Assembly (NCBI GenBank): GCA_017883205.1
Contig: JADGNZ010000023.1
Span: 30,019 to 94,018, forward strand
Direction: 5' to 3'
Origin: Thermoanaerobaculia bacterium
GTDB taxonomy: Bacteria > Acidobacteriota > Thermoanaerobaculia > Gp7-AA8
DNA length: 64,000 nt
Part shown: piece by piece, positions 44,216-53,158 of the stretch
Position numbering within the stretch: the stretch's first letter is position 1
Layout of the letters: every line of letters starts with the position of its first letter
The notes under the pieces: generated by a model
Databases searched by the model: none
What the model was told of the DNA's origin: nothing
What the model saw: only the letters and a program-made list of their open reading frames with translations
Translations under genes and position numbers: made by a program

Positions 44216-45912
44216 TTTCGCAGTGCGACAGGACTGGCAGGTGAGTATCGCGGCGCGCCTTCGTAGCGCGCTTTCGCGAGCTCGACGAACGGCATCGTGT
44301 ACGCGACGATCAGCAGAATCACCGTTGCCACGAGCCACGGCCGGAGACTCTGCAAGGCGACGACGTCTTCATCGTGATAAACCGTCGTCACCGGAAACTC
44401 GAGAGCGCCTTCCGACGTTTTCTTTCGCAGCAGCGTGCCGAAGAAAATGACGAAGTAGAGCAGCATCGTCAGAAACATGATTACGCCGCCGATCGTGCCG
44501 GCCACCCGCGCCACATTCCATGACGGTTGATAAAGCGGCGATGCGGGGTTCGTGTACGACAGGCCCATGTTCGTCCGGCGCGGCTCGCCTGCGATGCCGC
44601 CGATGAACAGGCCGGTCGAGAAGACCATGATCCCGATCGTCCAGAGATACGGAATCCAGACGTTCAGCCGTTTGAGCGCGATTTCTTTTCCGCCCAAGGT
44701 CGAGAGCAGGAGCAGACTTCCGCCGATGAACGCGAGAAACACCGGCCCGGCAACCGTCTGGTGAAAGTGCGCAGGCATCCACGCTGTGTTGTGCACGACG
44801 TTGTCGAGGCTGTATGACGCGTTGATGATGCCGGTGATGCCGCCGAAGATGAAGATGAAGAGGCCGCAGAAGAGATAGCCGAACAGCCAGCGATCGGTAT
44901 CGAGCCACGGAAGCTTCTTCCACCAGCCGAACAGCCCTGTGCCTCCACTCTTCCGCGCGCCATGTTCCATCGATGCAGCTAGCGTGAATGCGGTGACGAG
45001 GCTCGGAATCGCTACGAGCATCGTGAAAAACGCGTGGACGAATTTCCACGTCGTGCTGATGCCCGGCTCCGTGTATTGATGATGAATGCCGATCGGCGCC
45101 GAGAACGCGATCAGCCACATGAAGGTGAAGCGCCCCGCGAAATCGGAGTAGAGCTTCCCGCCCGTCAGCTTCGGCAGCATCGTGTAGTACATGACGTACG
45201 CCGGCAGGAGCCAGAAGTAAACGAGCGGATGGCCGAAGAACCAGAAGAGCATGCGCGCCAGCGGCACGTTCACGGTCGGCGTCCAGCCGAGGGACCAGGG
45301 AATGAGGAGAGCAATGATCTCGATCGCGACGGGGATCGTGGCGATGAACCAGACGATGAACGTAGCGAAGACGCCGAGCACCGCCAGCGGCATTTTCGTG
45401 TTCGGATTCTCGCGCTTCCATTGCTGAAAAACGGGAATCCAACTGAAGAAGGCCACCCACGATCCGATCACGAGCAGGACGAGCCCGATGTAGAACGCGG
45501 GATGTGCTTTCAGCGGCGGATAGAACGTGTAGAGCACGCTGGCGCTGCCGGTCAGCATCGGAATCGCGGCCATGACCGTGCCCACGGTCATCAGAATTAG
45601 CGACCAGCAGGCGGCACCGAGGAGGAGCGGCTTGCCGGTGTAGAAACGAATGATCGCGTGGCCGAACGCAACCGCGAAGAAGGTCGTGAAAACGATCGCA
45701 TTGATCGCGCCGTGCAGCGTCAAGCCCTGGTAATAGTTGATGCCGAGAAAACTCTGCGACCGGATGATGCCGGCGCGAAAGAGCACCTGCAGAAGACCCA
45801 TCGTGATGCCGAGGATGAGGAGAATCATCGGAAACACGATCTCGAAAAGGATGATCTTCGTCAGGCCTGGCTCGACATCAGTTCGCGAATACGGCTGCAC
45901 TGCTGATTTCAT
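44212..45912 (-). CDS. cbaA: Haem-copper oxidase subunit I, B-family (ba3-like)
   Basis: A 566-residue integral membrane protein with about 13 helices. Key ligands are visible: the low-spin haem His in GLTLHGAINAIVF, CuB His and the crosslinked Tyr in FFGHPLVYFWLLPAY, the CuB pair in IGIHHQY and the high-spin and low-spin haem ligands in AWMPAHFHQTVAGP. The GHPLVYF (rather than GHPEVYI) form, the lack of the usual D-channel motif and the loop spacing resemble Thermus-type ba3 oxidases. It reduces oxygen to water and pumps protons. Gene order in this operon (small subunit, II, I, SCO) fits. Symbol by analogy to ba3. Confidence 0.85.
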   Translation of the reverse strand: MKSAVQPYSRTDVEPGLTKIILFEIVFPMILLILGITMGLLQVLFRAGIIRSQSFLGINYYQGLTLHGAINAIVFTTFFAVAFGHAIIRFYTGKPLLLGAACWSLILMTVGTVMAAIPMLTGSASVLYTFYPPLKAHPAFYIGLVLLVIGSWVAFFSWIPVFQQWKRENPNTKMPLAVLGVFATFIVWFIATIPVAIEIIALLIPWSLGWTPTVNVPLARMLFWFFGHPLVYFWLLPAYVMYYTMLPKLTGGKLYSDFAGRFTFMWLIAFSAPIGIHHQYTEPGISTTWKFVHAFFTMLVAIPSLVTAFTLAASMEHGARKSGGTGLFGWWKKLPWLDTDRWLFGYLFCGLFIFIFGGITGIINASYSLDNVVHNTAWMPAHFHQTVAGPVFLAFIGGSLLLLSTLGGKEIALKRLNVWIPYLWTIGIMVFSTGLFIGGIAGEPRRTNMGLSYTNPASPLYQPSWNVARVAGTIGGVIMFLTMLLYFVIFFGTLLRKKTSEGALEFPVTTVYHDEDVVALQSLRPWLVATVILLIVAYTMPFVELAKARYEGAPRYSPASPVALRK

Positions 45913-45927
45913 TTCATTCCTCGGCAG

Positions 45928-46701
45928 TTACTTGACTGTCTTGATGAATTGGACGATGGCGCGCATCTCCGCGGGAGGGATCGTCGTCTCGGGCATCACC
46001 GGATCGAAGCCTTTGACCGTCTTCGCGTTTGGTTTCTCGATCGATTCGAGCAGGTAAGCTTCGTCGGCAACGGCCGCCGTTCCGTCGGCCAATGTGCGCT
46101 TGCTGCCGTAGAGACCTTTGAACGTCGGTCCCGGCATCGGGCTGCCGTCGAGTGAATGACAGGCGGTACAGGCGTATTTGTCGAGAAGCTCCTGTCCGCC
46201 CAACGGTGCTGCGGCGGCGGTGACAGGTAGCGGAGGAGGCGCCGCGGCTCGATCGGTGACGTGGATGCGCGCCGCCATCTGGTGATGCTCGATTCCGCAA
46301 TACTCATTGCAGACGACGAGATACTCGCCCGGCTGATCGAACTTCACGCGCGCGTAATTCACGGCGCCGGGGACTGCCATCAGATTGATGTTCGTGCCGA
46401 CGATCTGCATGCCGTGCGTGACGTCGGCAGTGCTCAGATAGATGTCCGCAGTCGATCCCGGCGGTATCGAAATATCGGCCGGCTCGAATCGCCACATACG
46501 GGCCAGATAGTGAATCTCGTAACGCTTCGGCGCCTGCGTGATGACTTTGCCGTCGCGAAAGGGACGCACGTCGGTCAGGCAGGTCGGCAGTCCGAAGCCG
46601 AAGACCTTGACCGACATGGCGATGACGCCGGTGAGCGTCAGGACGAACAGCGCCGCGGTGATGACGATGCGCTTCTCGATGCCGATGGTCGCTGTGCTCA
46701 T
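45928..46701 (-). CDS. cbaB: Oxidase subunit II with CuA site and fused cytochrome c domain
   Basis: A 257-residue protein. One N-terminal helix (IVITAALFVLTLTGVIAMSV) anchors it. The CuA domain shows the ligand set: His in DVTHGMQIV and VVCNEYCGIEHHQMA with C-x3-C-x3-H-x2-M. After a Pro/Ala linker (residues 170-185) comes a class I cytochrome c domain with CTACHS and the Met ligand in DPVMPETTIP. This fusion, known from caa3 oxidases, lets the enzyme accept electrons directly without soluble cytochrome. The gene is 15 bp upstream of subunit I and four bases after the small upstream gene. Confidence 0.9.
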   Translation of the reverse strand: MSTATIGIEKRIVITAALFVLTLTGVIAMSVKVFGFGLPTCLTDVRPFRDGKVITQAPKRYEIHYLARMWRFEPADISIPPGSTADIYLSTADVTHGMQIVGTNINLMAVPGAVNYARVKFDQPGEYLVVCNEYCGIEHHQMAARIHVTDRAAAPPPLPVTAAAAPLGGQELLDKYACTACHSLDGSPMPGPTFKGLYGSKRTLADGTAAVADEAYLLESIEKPNAKTVKGFDPVMPETTIPPAEMRAIVQFIKTVK

Positions 46702-46704
46702 CGC

Positions 46705-46821
46705 TCAACCTCTCGACACCATGACGAACATGAGCAGCAGCCAGAACGCGGCGTAGAACAGGACCATCGCGGCAAAGAACGCCACTGCACCGCGTGGGAA
46801 GAAGGGAGTCTCGTCGTCCAT
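46705..46821 (-). CDS. Small single-helix subunit of the ba3-type oxidase
   Basis: A 38-residue protein, MDDETPFFPRGAVAFFAAMV and then a hydrophobic helix ending MFVMVSRG. It is too short for routine gene calls. It lies three bases upstream of subunit II on the same strand, in the position where ba3-type operons often encode a one-helix subunit IIa (CbaD-like). The acidic start, single helix and position support it as a real oxidase subunit. No clear ribosome-binding site is visible: the bases before the ATG on the coding strand read AAGAGGCAAGCGCAC, with a weak GAGG. Confidence 0.7.
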   Translation of the reverse strand: MDDETPFFPRGAVAFFAAMVLFYAAFWLLLMFVMVSRG

Positions 46822-46845
46822 GTGCGCTTGCCTCTTTTGCGGGAG

Positions 46846-47060
46846 TCGCGGTTCGGGAGTCGGGAGTCGGAGATGGCCGTGCGGCCACCGCCCCGATCCA
46901 GGTGTTGTTCGGTAGTGCCCGGAACTTCAATGTTAAGTGTTCGATGTTCGATGTTCAATGCAACATTCTTGTTCGGAGTACAGCAGTCAGTCTTCGCGCC
47001 TCTCGAATCGGATGTAGCAGTTCAGCGCCTACGACTTCCGACTCCCGACCCGCGAATCCA
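46846..47060. repeat. Long inverted repeat, family E, in the oxidase-hydrogenase gap
   Basis: GGGAGTCGCGGTTCGGGAGT near 46841-46870 is answered by GACTTCCGACTCCCGACCCG near 47033. A short direct repeat (TTCGATGTTCGATGTTCAAT) lies between. The gap 46822-47315 separates the divergent oxidase and hydrogenase operons and must contain both promoters; no convincing box was found by eye. Confidence 0.6.
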
Positions 47061-47315
47061 TCGTCGCTGGCGCATTCAACAGGCAGGTGCCACGCGTCGC
47101 GGTGGCTCGCGTCACACGAGGTTGTGATCGCCACAGTTGCGCTGGCCGCTCATCGCGATGCGGCAATTCCTCCGCGGCTGCAACCCTCTCTCATCACACA
47201 TCAACTTGTGCGCAGTCGCACATCGGCTCGTACCCCAGCGCACATCGGCAAGCGAGCGGGACGCCTACATTCCACCCCGTGCTCACAGAGTGCCGTGAGC
47301 CCGAAGGAGGGCGCA

Positions 47316-48443
47316 TTGAGCTTGCCACCTACTATCGCGCAACAAATGAAGCGGTCGGGAACCAGCCGGCGCGACTTTATGACGTTTTGCGGCAAATTGA
47401 TGGTTGCCGCACCATTCGGATTAGCCCTGACGAATTTCAGTAGTCCCGCGGCCATGGCGGCCGTCATCGGGCGCGCCAGGCGCCCCTCTGTCATCTGGTT
47501 GCACATGCAGGACTGCACCGGATGCACGGAGACGCTCCTGCGCACCTCGGAGCCCGCACTCGACACGCTCCTCTTCGACATCATCTCGCTCGATTATCAC
47601 GAGACTGTGATGGCAGCCTCGGGCACAGATGCCGAAGCGGCGCTGCACGACGCGATGACGCAGAACGACGGCAAGTACGTGCTCGTGGTCGAGGGATCCA
47701 TTCCGACCAAAGAGAACGGCAACTACCTGAAGATCGCCGGACGCAATGGCATCGACATGCTGAAGGACGTGGCCAGCCACTCCGCAGCAGTGATCGCCAT
47801 CGGTTCGTGCTCTTCGTGGGGTGGTATACCGTCGAGCGGCCCGAATCCCACCGGCGCAACCGGTGTCGACTCGATCATCAAAGACAAGCCGGTCATCAAT
47901 CTCCCGGGCTGTCCGCCCAATCCGTACGTTTTCCTTGCCACGGTGCTCGAGTATGCAACGGCGGGGAAGGTGCCGAAGCTTGATGCGCTGGGACGGCCGG
48001 AATTCGCGTACGACCGCGTCATTCACGACCATTGTCCGCGCCGCGCGCACTTCGACAATGGCCGCTTCGCCGCGCAATTCGGCGATGCCGGTCACCTTCA
48101 GGGCTATTGCCTCTACAAACTCGGTTGCAAAGGCCCCGTGACGCACGCGCCATGCTCGACGCGTCACTTCAATGAAGTGGTGGACTGCTGGCCGATCGGC
48201 ATCGGCGCTCCCTGCGTCGGATGTACCGAAAAGGAGATCGCCTTCAACGTCCCCATTTTCCAGACTGCGGACATGAAGGGACAGGCGCCACCTGCTTTCT
48301 ATCCCGAGGTTTCGCCCGAGCACAAGGGCATAAGTCCGATCGCGACCGGTGTCGCGGGACTGGTTGGCGGTGCGCTGGTAGGTGCCGGCCTCATCGCGTC
48401 ACGAAAACTCGACAGCACCAGCGGCGAACAGCCGAAGGAGTAG
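47316..48443 (+). CDS. hybO: [NiFe]-hydrogenase small subunit, Tat-exported
   Basis: A 375-residue protein. I choose the TTG at 47316 because AAGGAGG lies five bases upstream; the frame is open far upstream but only this start leaves a normal Tat signal, with the twin-arginine SRRDFMTFCGKL and hydrophobic run ending PAAMAA. The iron-sulphur cysteines are present: CTGCTE, GSCSSWGG and LPGCPPNP for the proximal cluster, then HDHCPRR, CLYKLGCKG, CSTRHFNE, CWPIGIGAPCVGC for medial and distal clusters. A C-terminal helix (IATGVAGLVGGALVGAGLIAS) anchors it to the membrane. It passes electrons from the NiFe site towards HybA/HybB. First gene of hybOABC. Confidence 0.9.
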   Translation: MSLPPTIAQQMKRSGTSRRDFMTFCGKLMVAAPFGLALTNFSSPAAMAAVIGRARRPSVIWLHMQDCTGCTETLLRTSEPALDTLLFDIISLDYHETVMAASGTDAEAALHDAMTQNDGKYVLVVEGSIPTKENGNYLKIAGRNGIDMLKDVASHSAAVIAIGSCSSWGGIPSSGPNPTGATGVDSIIKDKPVINLPGCPPNPYVFLATVLEYATAGKVPKLDALGRPEFAYDRVIHDHCPRRAHFDNGRFAAQFGDAGHLQGYCLYKLGCKGPVTHAPCSTRHFNEVVDCWPIGIGAPCVGCTEKEIAFNVPIFQTADMKGQAPPAFYPEVSPEHKGISPIATGVAGLVGGALVGAGLIASRKLDSTSGEQPKE

Positions 48444-48446
48444 GCG

Positions 48447-49319
48447 ATGGGCACGGACCGGCGAGCGTTCTTCAAAGGCATCGCGGCAGCGGTTACGCTG
48501 ACCGCCGTGCCGACGGCAGCCCTGGCGCGGCAGAAGAAAATCGCGCCATCGGATGCGGTCGGGATGCTCTATGACACAACCAAGTGCATCGGCTGCAAGG
48601 CCTGTGTCGCGGCCTGCAAAGTCGCGAACAAGATGCCGCCGGACACGTCCGGCTATGGACGCGGTCTTTATGACTCGCCCGATTCACTGAATCAGTACAC
48701 CAAGAACGTCATCCAACTCTACAAGGAAGGTGACGAGCAATCGTTCGTCAAGAAACAGTGTATGCACTGTGTCGACCCCGCATGTGTCGGCGCCTGCATG
48801 CTCGGCGCGCTGCAAAAAGGGAAGTTCGGCGTCGTCTCTTACGACGTCAGCAAATGCGTCGGCTGCCGGTATTGTGAGACCGTCTGCCCGTTCAACGTCC
48901 CGAAATTCGAATGGGCCAAGGCCGCGCCGAAAATCGTCAAGTGCGAATTCTGCAAAGATCGTCTGGCCGAAGGAAAAGAGCCGGCCTGTACCGAAGTTTG
49001 CCCGCGCAAGGCGGTGATCTTCGGCACGTACGCCGACCTGCTTGACGAAGCGCATCGCCGTCTGACGAACGACACGGCCAAGAAGTATGTGCCCAAGGTC
49101 TATGGCGAGCACGAGCTCGGCGGAACGCAGGTGCTCTATCTGTCCGGCATCGAGTTCGAGAAACTCGGCTTCCGCTTCAAACAGGAAGAGTCCGTCCCGC
49201 ACCTGCAGCAGACCGTCAGTCACGGCATCTATAAGGGTTTTGTCGGTCCGATCGCTCTTTATGGGCTGTTGGGCGCAGTTCTGTTCCGCAATCGCGGAAA
49301 TTCTGAGAAGGAGAGCTGA
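48447..49319 (+). CDS. hybA: Hydrogenase 4Fe-4S ferredoxin subunit (HybA-like)
   Basis: A 290-residue protein with a Tat signal (DRRAFFKGIAAAVTLTAVPTAALA). Four ferredoxin-type clusters are encoded: CIGCKACVAACK, CMHCVDPACVGAC, CVGCRYCETVCPF and CEFCKDRLAEGKEPACTEVCP. The last 30 residues hold a membrane anchor (GPIALYGLLGAVLF). In Hyb-type enzymes this protein links the small subunit to the quinone-binding HybB. It starts three bases after hybO and its stop overlaps the hybB start by one base (TGATG), so translation is coupled. Confidence 0.9.
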   Translation: MGTDRRAFFKGIAAAVTLTAVPTAALARQKKIAPSDAVGMLYDTTKCIGCKACVAACKVANKMPPDTSGYGRGLYDSPDSLNQYTKNVIQLYKEGDEQSFVKKQCMHCVDPACVGACMLGALQKGKFGVVSYDVSKCVGCRYCETVCPFNVPKFEWAKAAPKIVKCEFCKDRLAEGKEPACTEVCPRKAVIFGTYADLLDEAHRRLTNDTAKKYVPKVYGEHELGGTQVLYLSGIEFEKLGFRFKQEESVPHLQQTVSHGIYKGFVGPIALYGLLGAVLFRNRGNSEKES

Positions 49320-50491
49320 TGCACACGCAAGCACAACCGATTGGCGGTCCGCTCTTCACGCGCGGCTACATGGTTCTTCTCGCTCTGGCAGGCATCGGAG
49401 TGGCGCTGATGATCTGGCGCTTTGCAGTCGGACTCGGCGTCTCCACCGGACTGAACGACGGATATCCGCTGGGCATCTGGATCGCGCTGGACGTCGTTAC
49501 CGGAACCGCGCTCGCCTGCGGCGGTTATGCCGTCGCACTCGTGGTTTACATCTTCAACAAAGGGAACTATCACCCGCTCATCCGGCCGGCCATCCTCACG
49601 AGCGCATTGGGCTACACGATTGCCGGTGCGTCGGTGGCGGTCGATCTTGGCCGGCCCTGGAACATGTGGAAGATTCCGACCTATGTCTGGAACTGGAATC
49701 TCAATTCGTCCCTGCTCGAAGTGGCCCTTTGCATCATGGCCTATGTCTTCGTGCTCTGGATTGAGTTGTCGCCGGCGTTCATGGAGAAGTGGAGTGTTGA
49801 CGGCCCGCCTCTCCTCCAGAAATGGTCGAAACGGATACTTCCCATCGTCAACAAAGCCCTCATCTGGATCATCGCTCTCGGCATGTTGCTTCCGACGATG
49901 CACCAGTCATCGCTCGGCTCGCTGATGATGCTGGCCGGCCCGAAACTCCATCCGCTCTGGCTCACCGGCTGGCTGCCGCTCCTGTTCCTCATGGCCTGTC
50001 TGGCCATGGGATACGCGATCGTCGTGTTCGAGTCGGTGTTCTCATCGGTTGCCTTTGGACGCAATCCCGAAATACCGATGCTGATCAACCTGCAGAAAAT
50101 CGCCGCATGGGGTGGATTGGTATTCATCGCCGTGCGCGTGGCAGACCTGGCGTACAGCGGCAATCTGCGTTACGCGGCGCGGCTCGATCTCTACGGGACG
50201 ATGTTCTGGATCGAGACGGTGCTGTGGATTCTTCCGCTGGTGATGATGCTGGCATTCCCGCGGCCGACGTTGGGAAGCCTCTTTCGCGGAGCGATTGTGG
50301 TGGCCCTGGCCGGCGCGCTCTATCGATTCGACACCTACCTCGTCGCTTTCCAGCCCGGGCCGGGCTGGCATTACTTCCCGTCTGTTCCGGAGATGTTCAT
50401 CACCATTGGCTTCGTTGCGATCGAGCTGGCCATTTACGTGGCGGTGGTGAAGCGGTTCCCGATTATCGCCGGCATGGCGCCCGCGCGTTAG
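49319..50491 (+). CDS. hybB: Hydrogenase integral-membrane subunit (HybB/NrfD family)
   Basis: A 390-residue polytopic protein with about ten helices. Family features: GVSTGLNDGYPLGIWIALDVVTGTALACGG at the quinone-side start, GRPWNMWKIPTYVWNWNLNSSLLEVAL and MLLPTMHQSSLGSLMML, all shared by NrfD/HybB proteins. It reduces menaquinone or ubiquinone with electrons from HybA. Ten bases separate it from hybC, with TTAGGAGAAAG just upstream of the next start. The C-terminal helices (FITIGFVAIELAIYVAVVK) are typical. Confidence 0.9.
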   Translation: MHTQAQPIGGPLFTRGYMVLLALAGIGVALMIWRFAVGLGVSTGLNDGYPLGIWIALDVVTGTALACGGYAVALVVYIFNKGNYHPLIRPAILTSALGYTIAGASVAVDLGRPWNMWKIPTYVWNWNLNSSLLEVALCIMAYVFVLWIELSPAFMEKWSVDGPPLLQKWSKRILPIVNKALIWIIALGMLLPTMHQSSLGSLMMLAGPKLHPLWLTGWLPLLFLMACLAMGYAIVVFESVFSSVAFGRNPEIPMLINLQKIAAWGGLVFIAVRVADLAYSGNLRYAARLDLYGTMFWIETVLWILPLVMMLAFPRPTLGSLFRGAIVVALAGALYRFDTYLVAFQPGPGWHYFPSVPEMFITIGFVAIELAIYVAVVKRFPIIAGMAPAR

Positions 50492-50501
50492 GAGAAAGAC
50501 A

Positions 50502-52199
50502 ATGACCAGAGTCACGATCGACCCGATCACACGCATCGAAGGACACCTTCGCATCGACGTCGAAGTCGATCAGGGGAAAGTCAATAAGGCGTGGGCTTCC
50601 TCAACGATGTTCCGCGGCATCGAGCGCATTCTCCTCGGGCGCGATCCGCGCGAAGCGTGGCTGTTCACGCAGCGCTTCTGCGGCGTCTGCACGACCGTTC
50701 ACGCGCTGGCCTCGGTCCGCGCGGTCGAAGACGCGCTCGATCTGCCCATTCCGATCAATGCGCAGTACGTCCGCAACCTCACGCTGATCGCGCACGCGCT
50801 GCACGATCACATCGTTCACTTCTACCACCTCTCCGCGCTCGACTGGGTGGACGTCACGCAGGTGCTGAAAGCGGATCCGGCGAAGGCGTCATCGATCGCC
50901 GAAAGCCTCTCCGACTGGCCGAACAACTCGACCAAAGAGATGGCCGCGGTGAAGACGAAGGTGAAGGCGCTCGTCGACAGCGGCCAGCTCGGGCCGTTCG
51001 CGCATGGATACTGGGGACATCCGGCCATGAAGCTTGCGCCGGAAGTGAACCTCATCGCCGTCGCGCACTATCTGCAGGCGCTCGAGTACCAGCGTTATGC
51101 GAACCAGATCGTCGGCATGCTCGGCGGCAAGACGCCGCACATCCAGAACGTCGCAGTCGGCGGCGTGCAGAACGCCATCAATCTCGATAGCGAAGCGACG
51201 CTCAATATCGACCGGCTCTATCAGATGAAAGGGCTGCTCGACAAAGTCGTCTCCTTCGTCCAGAACGTCTACGTTCCCGATGTCTGCGCCGTGGCCGGCT
51301 TCTATCCCGAATGGTTCGGCTACGGAAAAGGCGTCACGAACTACCTCTCCGTTCCCGATCTGCCGCTCGACGAGAAGAGCACGAAGTTCGATCTGCCGGG
51401 CGGCTTCATTCCGAACGGCGATCTCTCGAAGTTCCACGCCATCACCGGCCAGAAAGATGAGTACTGGCGTAAGGCGGTGACCGAGGATAGCGAGCACGCC
51501 TGGTACAAGAGCGGCGGGGCGCTGCATCCGTGGAAAGGGGAGACCGATCCTCAGCTCACCGACTGGAAGGAAGACGCCAAGTACTCCTGGGTCAAAGCGC
51601 CGCGCTTCAATGGACAGCCCGCGCAGGTTGGTCCGCTGGCGAACGTGCTGGTCGGATACGCTGCCGGCAATCCGCTGATGGTGAAGTGGACCGATGCCGC
51701 GCTCGGCAAGATCTCATCGATCGCGAAGGTTCAGGCGACGCCGGCGATGCTGCACTCCACACTCGGCCGTCACGGCGCGCGCGCCGTCCGCACCGCTGTG
51801 CTCTCCGAGCTCGCCGTCAAGCATTGGCAGCTTCTGACCGACAACATCGTCAAAGGCGACACGACGATCTTCAACCCGCCCACGTTCCCGAAAGGCGAGA
51901 TTTCCGGCGTCGGTTTCCACGAAGCGCCGCGCGGCACGCTGTCGCACTGGGTCGTCATCGACGACGGCAAGATCAAGAACTACCAGGCCGTCGTTCCGAC
52001 GACGTGGAACGCGAGCCCGCGCGACGCTAGCGGCGCGGTCGGCCCCTACGAAGCCTCGCTCATCGGCAATCCGATCGCCGACCCGCAACATCCGCTCGAG
52101 GTTTTGCGCACGGTGCACTCGTTCGATCCGTGCATGGCCTGCGCGGTTCACATGTTCGATCCCGCAGGAAACAATGTTGCCAAAGTGAAAGTGCTGTGA
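50502..52199 (+). CDS. hybC: [NiFe]-hydrogenase large subunit, group 1
   Basis: A 565-residue catalytic subunit. The L1 motif is RFCGVCTTVHA and the L2 motif is SFDPCMACAVH, which together give the four Cys that bind Ni and Fe. The 15 residues after the L2 His (MFDPAGNNVAKVKVL) form the extension removed by the HybD protease. RIEGHLRIDVEVDQG and FRGIERILLGRDP are typical of group 1 uptake enzymes; association with HybA and HybB genes points to group 1c. The protein crosses the membrane together with the Tat signal of HybO. A good ribosome-binding site AGGAGAAAG precedes ATG 50502. It splits H2 on the periplasmic side. Confidence 0.95.
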   Translation: MTRVTIDPITRIEGHLRIDVEVDQGKVNKAWASSTMFRGIERILLGRDPREAWLFTQRFCGVCTTVHALASVRAVEDALDLPIPINAQYVRNLTLIAHALHDHIVHFYHLSALDWVDVTQVLKADPAKASSIAESLSDWPNNSTKEMAAVKTKVKALVDSGQLGPFAHGYWGHPAMKLAPEVNLIAVAHYLQALEYQRYANQIVGMLGGKTPHIQNVAVGGVQNAINLDSEATLNIDRLYQMKGLLDKVVSFVQNVYVPDVCAVAGFYPEWFGYGKGVTNYLSVPDLPLDEKSTKFDLPGGFIPNGDLSKFHAITGQKDEYWRKAVTEDSEHAWYKSGGALHPWKGETDPQLTDWKEDAKYSWVKAPRFNGQPAQVGPLANVLVGYAAGNPLMVKWTDAALGKISSIAKVQATPAMLHSTLGRHGARAVRTAVLSELAVKHWQLLTDNIVKGDTTIFNPPTFPKGEISGVGFHEAPRGTLSHWVVIDDGKIKNYQAVVPTTWNASPRDASGAVGPYEASLIGNPIADPQHPLEVLRTVHSFDPCMACAVHMFDPAGNNVAKVKVL

Positions 52200-52220
52200 G
52201 GGGACTGCGTTTCTCGGACG

Positions 52221-52279
52221 ACCCCTCATCCGGCCTTCGGCCACCTTCTCCCCATCTGAAAAGCGATGGGGAGAAGGGG
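52221..52279. repeat. Dispersed palindrome, family C, between hybC and hybD
   Basis: CCCCTCATCCGGCCTTCGGC, CCTTCTCCCCAT and ATGGGGAGAAGG form a hairpin. It splits hybC from hybD in an otherwise compact operon. Confidence 0.8.
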
Positions 52280-52335
52280 CTCGATTGGGACTTGTGCGTG
52301 TCGATTGATGACGACGTGCAAGTGGACAGTGAACG

Positions 52336-52788
52336 ATGAAGACCGCCATCTATGGCATCGGCAACATTCTTCTCGGTGATGACGGCATCGGGCCGGCGGT
52401 CGTGAACTATCTCTTTGCCAACAACATCCTGGGCGACGACGTCACACTCGAAGACCTCGGCACGCCGTCGCTCGACCTGCCGAACTACCTCACCGGCTTC
52501 GATCGCGTCATCTTCATCGATGCCGTTGCTGTCGATGCCCCGCCCGGAACGATCCGCCTCTTCTCGCGCGAAGAGATCATCGCTGCTCCGCCCGGCATCC
52601 GCATCAGCCCGCACGAGCCGACGATCAACGACGCCCTGATCGTGCTCGACTTTGCAGGTGGCGCTCCGCGGGACGTCGTTCTCATCGGCATCGTGCCGCA
52701 CACGCTGGAAAACGGGATGAACCTGTCACCGGCGGTCGGCAAAGCAATTCCGCGCGCAGCGATGCTTGCCCACGCGCTCGCCAGTTAA
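52336..52788 (+). CDS. hybD: Hydrogenase maturation endopeptidase
   Basis: A 150-residue protein of the HybD/HyaD/HupD protease family. The opening YGIGNILLGDDGIGPAVVN is the family signature with the metal-binding Asp/Glu region, followed by DRVIFIDAVAVD and a conserved His in ISPHEPTINDAL. It cuts the C-terminal tail from the large subunit after nickel insertion. The start ATG 52336 lies 136 bp after hybC, with a repeat in between; a weak GAACG element precedes it. It closes the structural part of the operon, after which genes on the other strand intervene. Confidence 0.9.
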   Translation: MKTAIYGIGNILLGDDGIGPAVVNYLFANNILGDDVTLEDLGTPSLDLPNYLTGFDRVIFIDAVAVDAPPGTIRLFSREEIIAAPPGIRISPHEPTINDALIVLDFAGGAPRDVVLIGIVPHTLENGMNLSPAVGKAIPRAAMLAHALAS

Positions 52789-52802
52789 CTGGGCTGGCCA
52801 AA

Positions 52803-52862
52803 ACCGTTTCACGCGGAGCCGCGGAGACCGCGGGAAAAGATCTCTTCGCGACTTCGCGTGAT
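52803..52862. repeat. Dispersed palindrome, family A (diverged)
   Basis: ACCGTTTCACGCGGAGCCGC with a looser right arm CGCGACTTCGCGTGATCGG, between hybD and the convergent YwgA-like operon. Apart from a possible small gene at 52929, the gap 52789-53158 holds nothing else. Confidence 0.65.
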
Positions 52863-52928
52863 CGGTATCCCTTGAAGAGATGAGGAACTCCTTTCGTTCT
52901 CGAATCCGCGCGTGACGCGCACGAGCCA

Positions 52929-53084
52929 TCAACGCTGTTTCGGAGTCTCGTGCTTCGGTTGCATCGTCGACGTTCGTTGAGAAGGCACCGGAGACAGCGT
53001 GCTTTCAAGACGCTTCACCCATTCGGAATCGTTGTTGCGGGTGGCTCGGTCGATGACAGCCTTCATCTTTTCCGCGTTTGTCAC
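52929..53084 (-). CDS. Possible small protein downstream of the YwgA-like gene
   Basis: A 51-residue frame from a GTG (VTNAEKMKAVIDRATRNNDS), or 45 residues from the internal ATG at 53066. The first 30 residues could form a helix; the tail is basic and Pro/Gln-rich. There is no clear ribosome-binding site. It follows the HD and YwgA-like genes on the same strand with a 74-bp gap and might be the third gene of that unit. Support is position and an open, non-repetitive frame only. Confidence 0.25.
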   Translation of the reverse strand: MTNAEKMKAVIDRATRNNDSEWVKRLESTLSPVPSQRTSTMQPKHETPKQR

Positions 53085-53158
53085 GTCGCTCTCGCTTTCA
53101 TGTAGGAGATTCTAGGAACTTAGCGACACCCGAAGGGAACAGTTGCGTGCCGCGAGGG

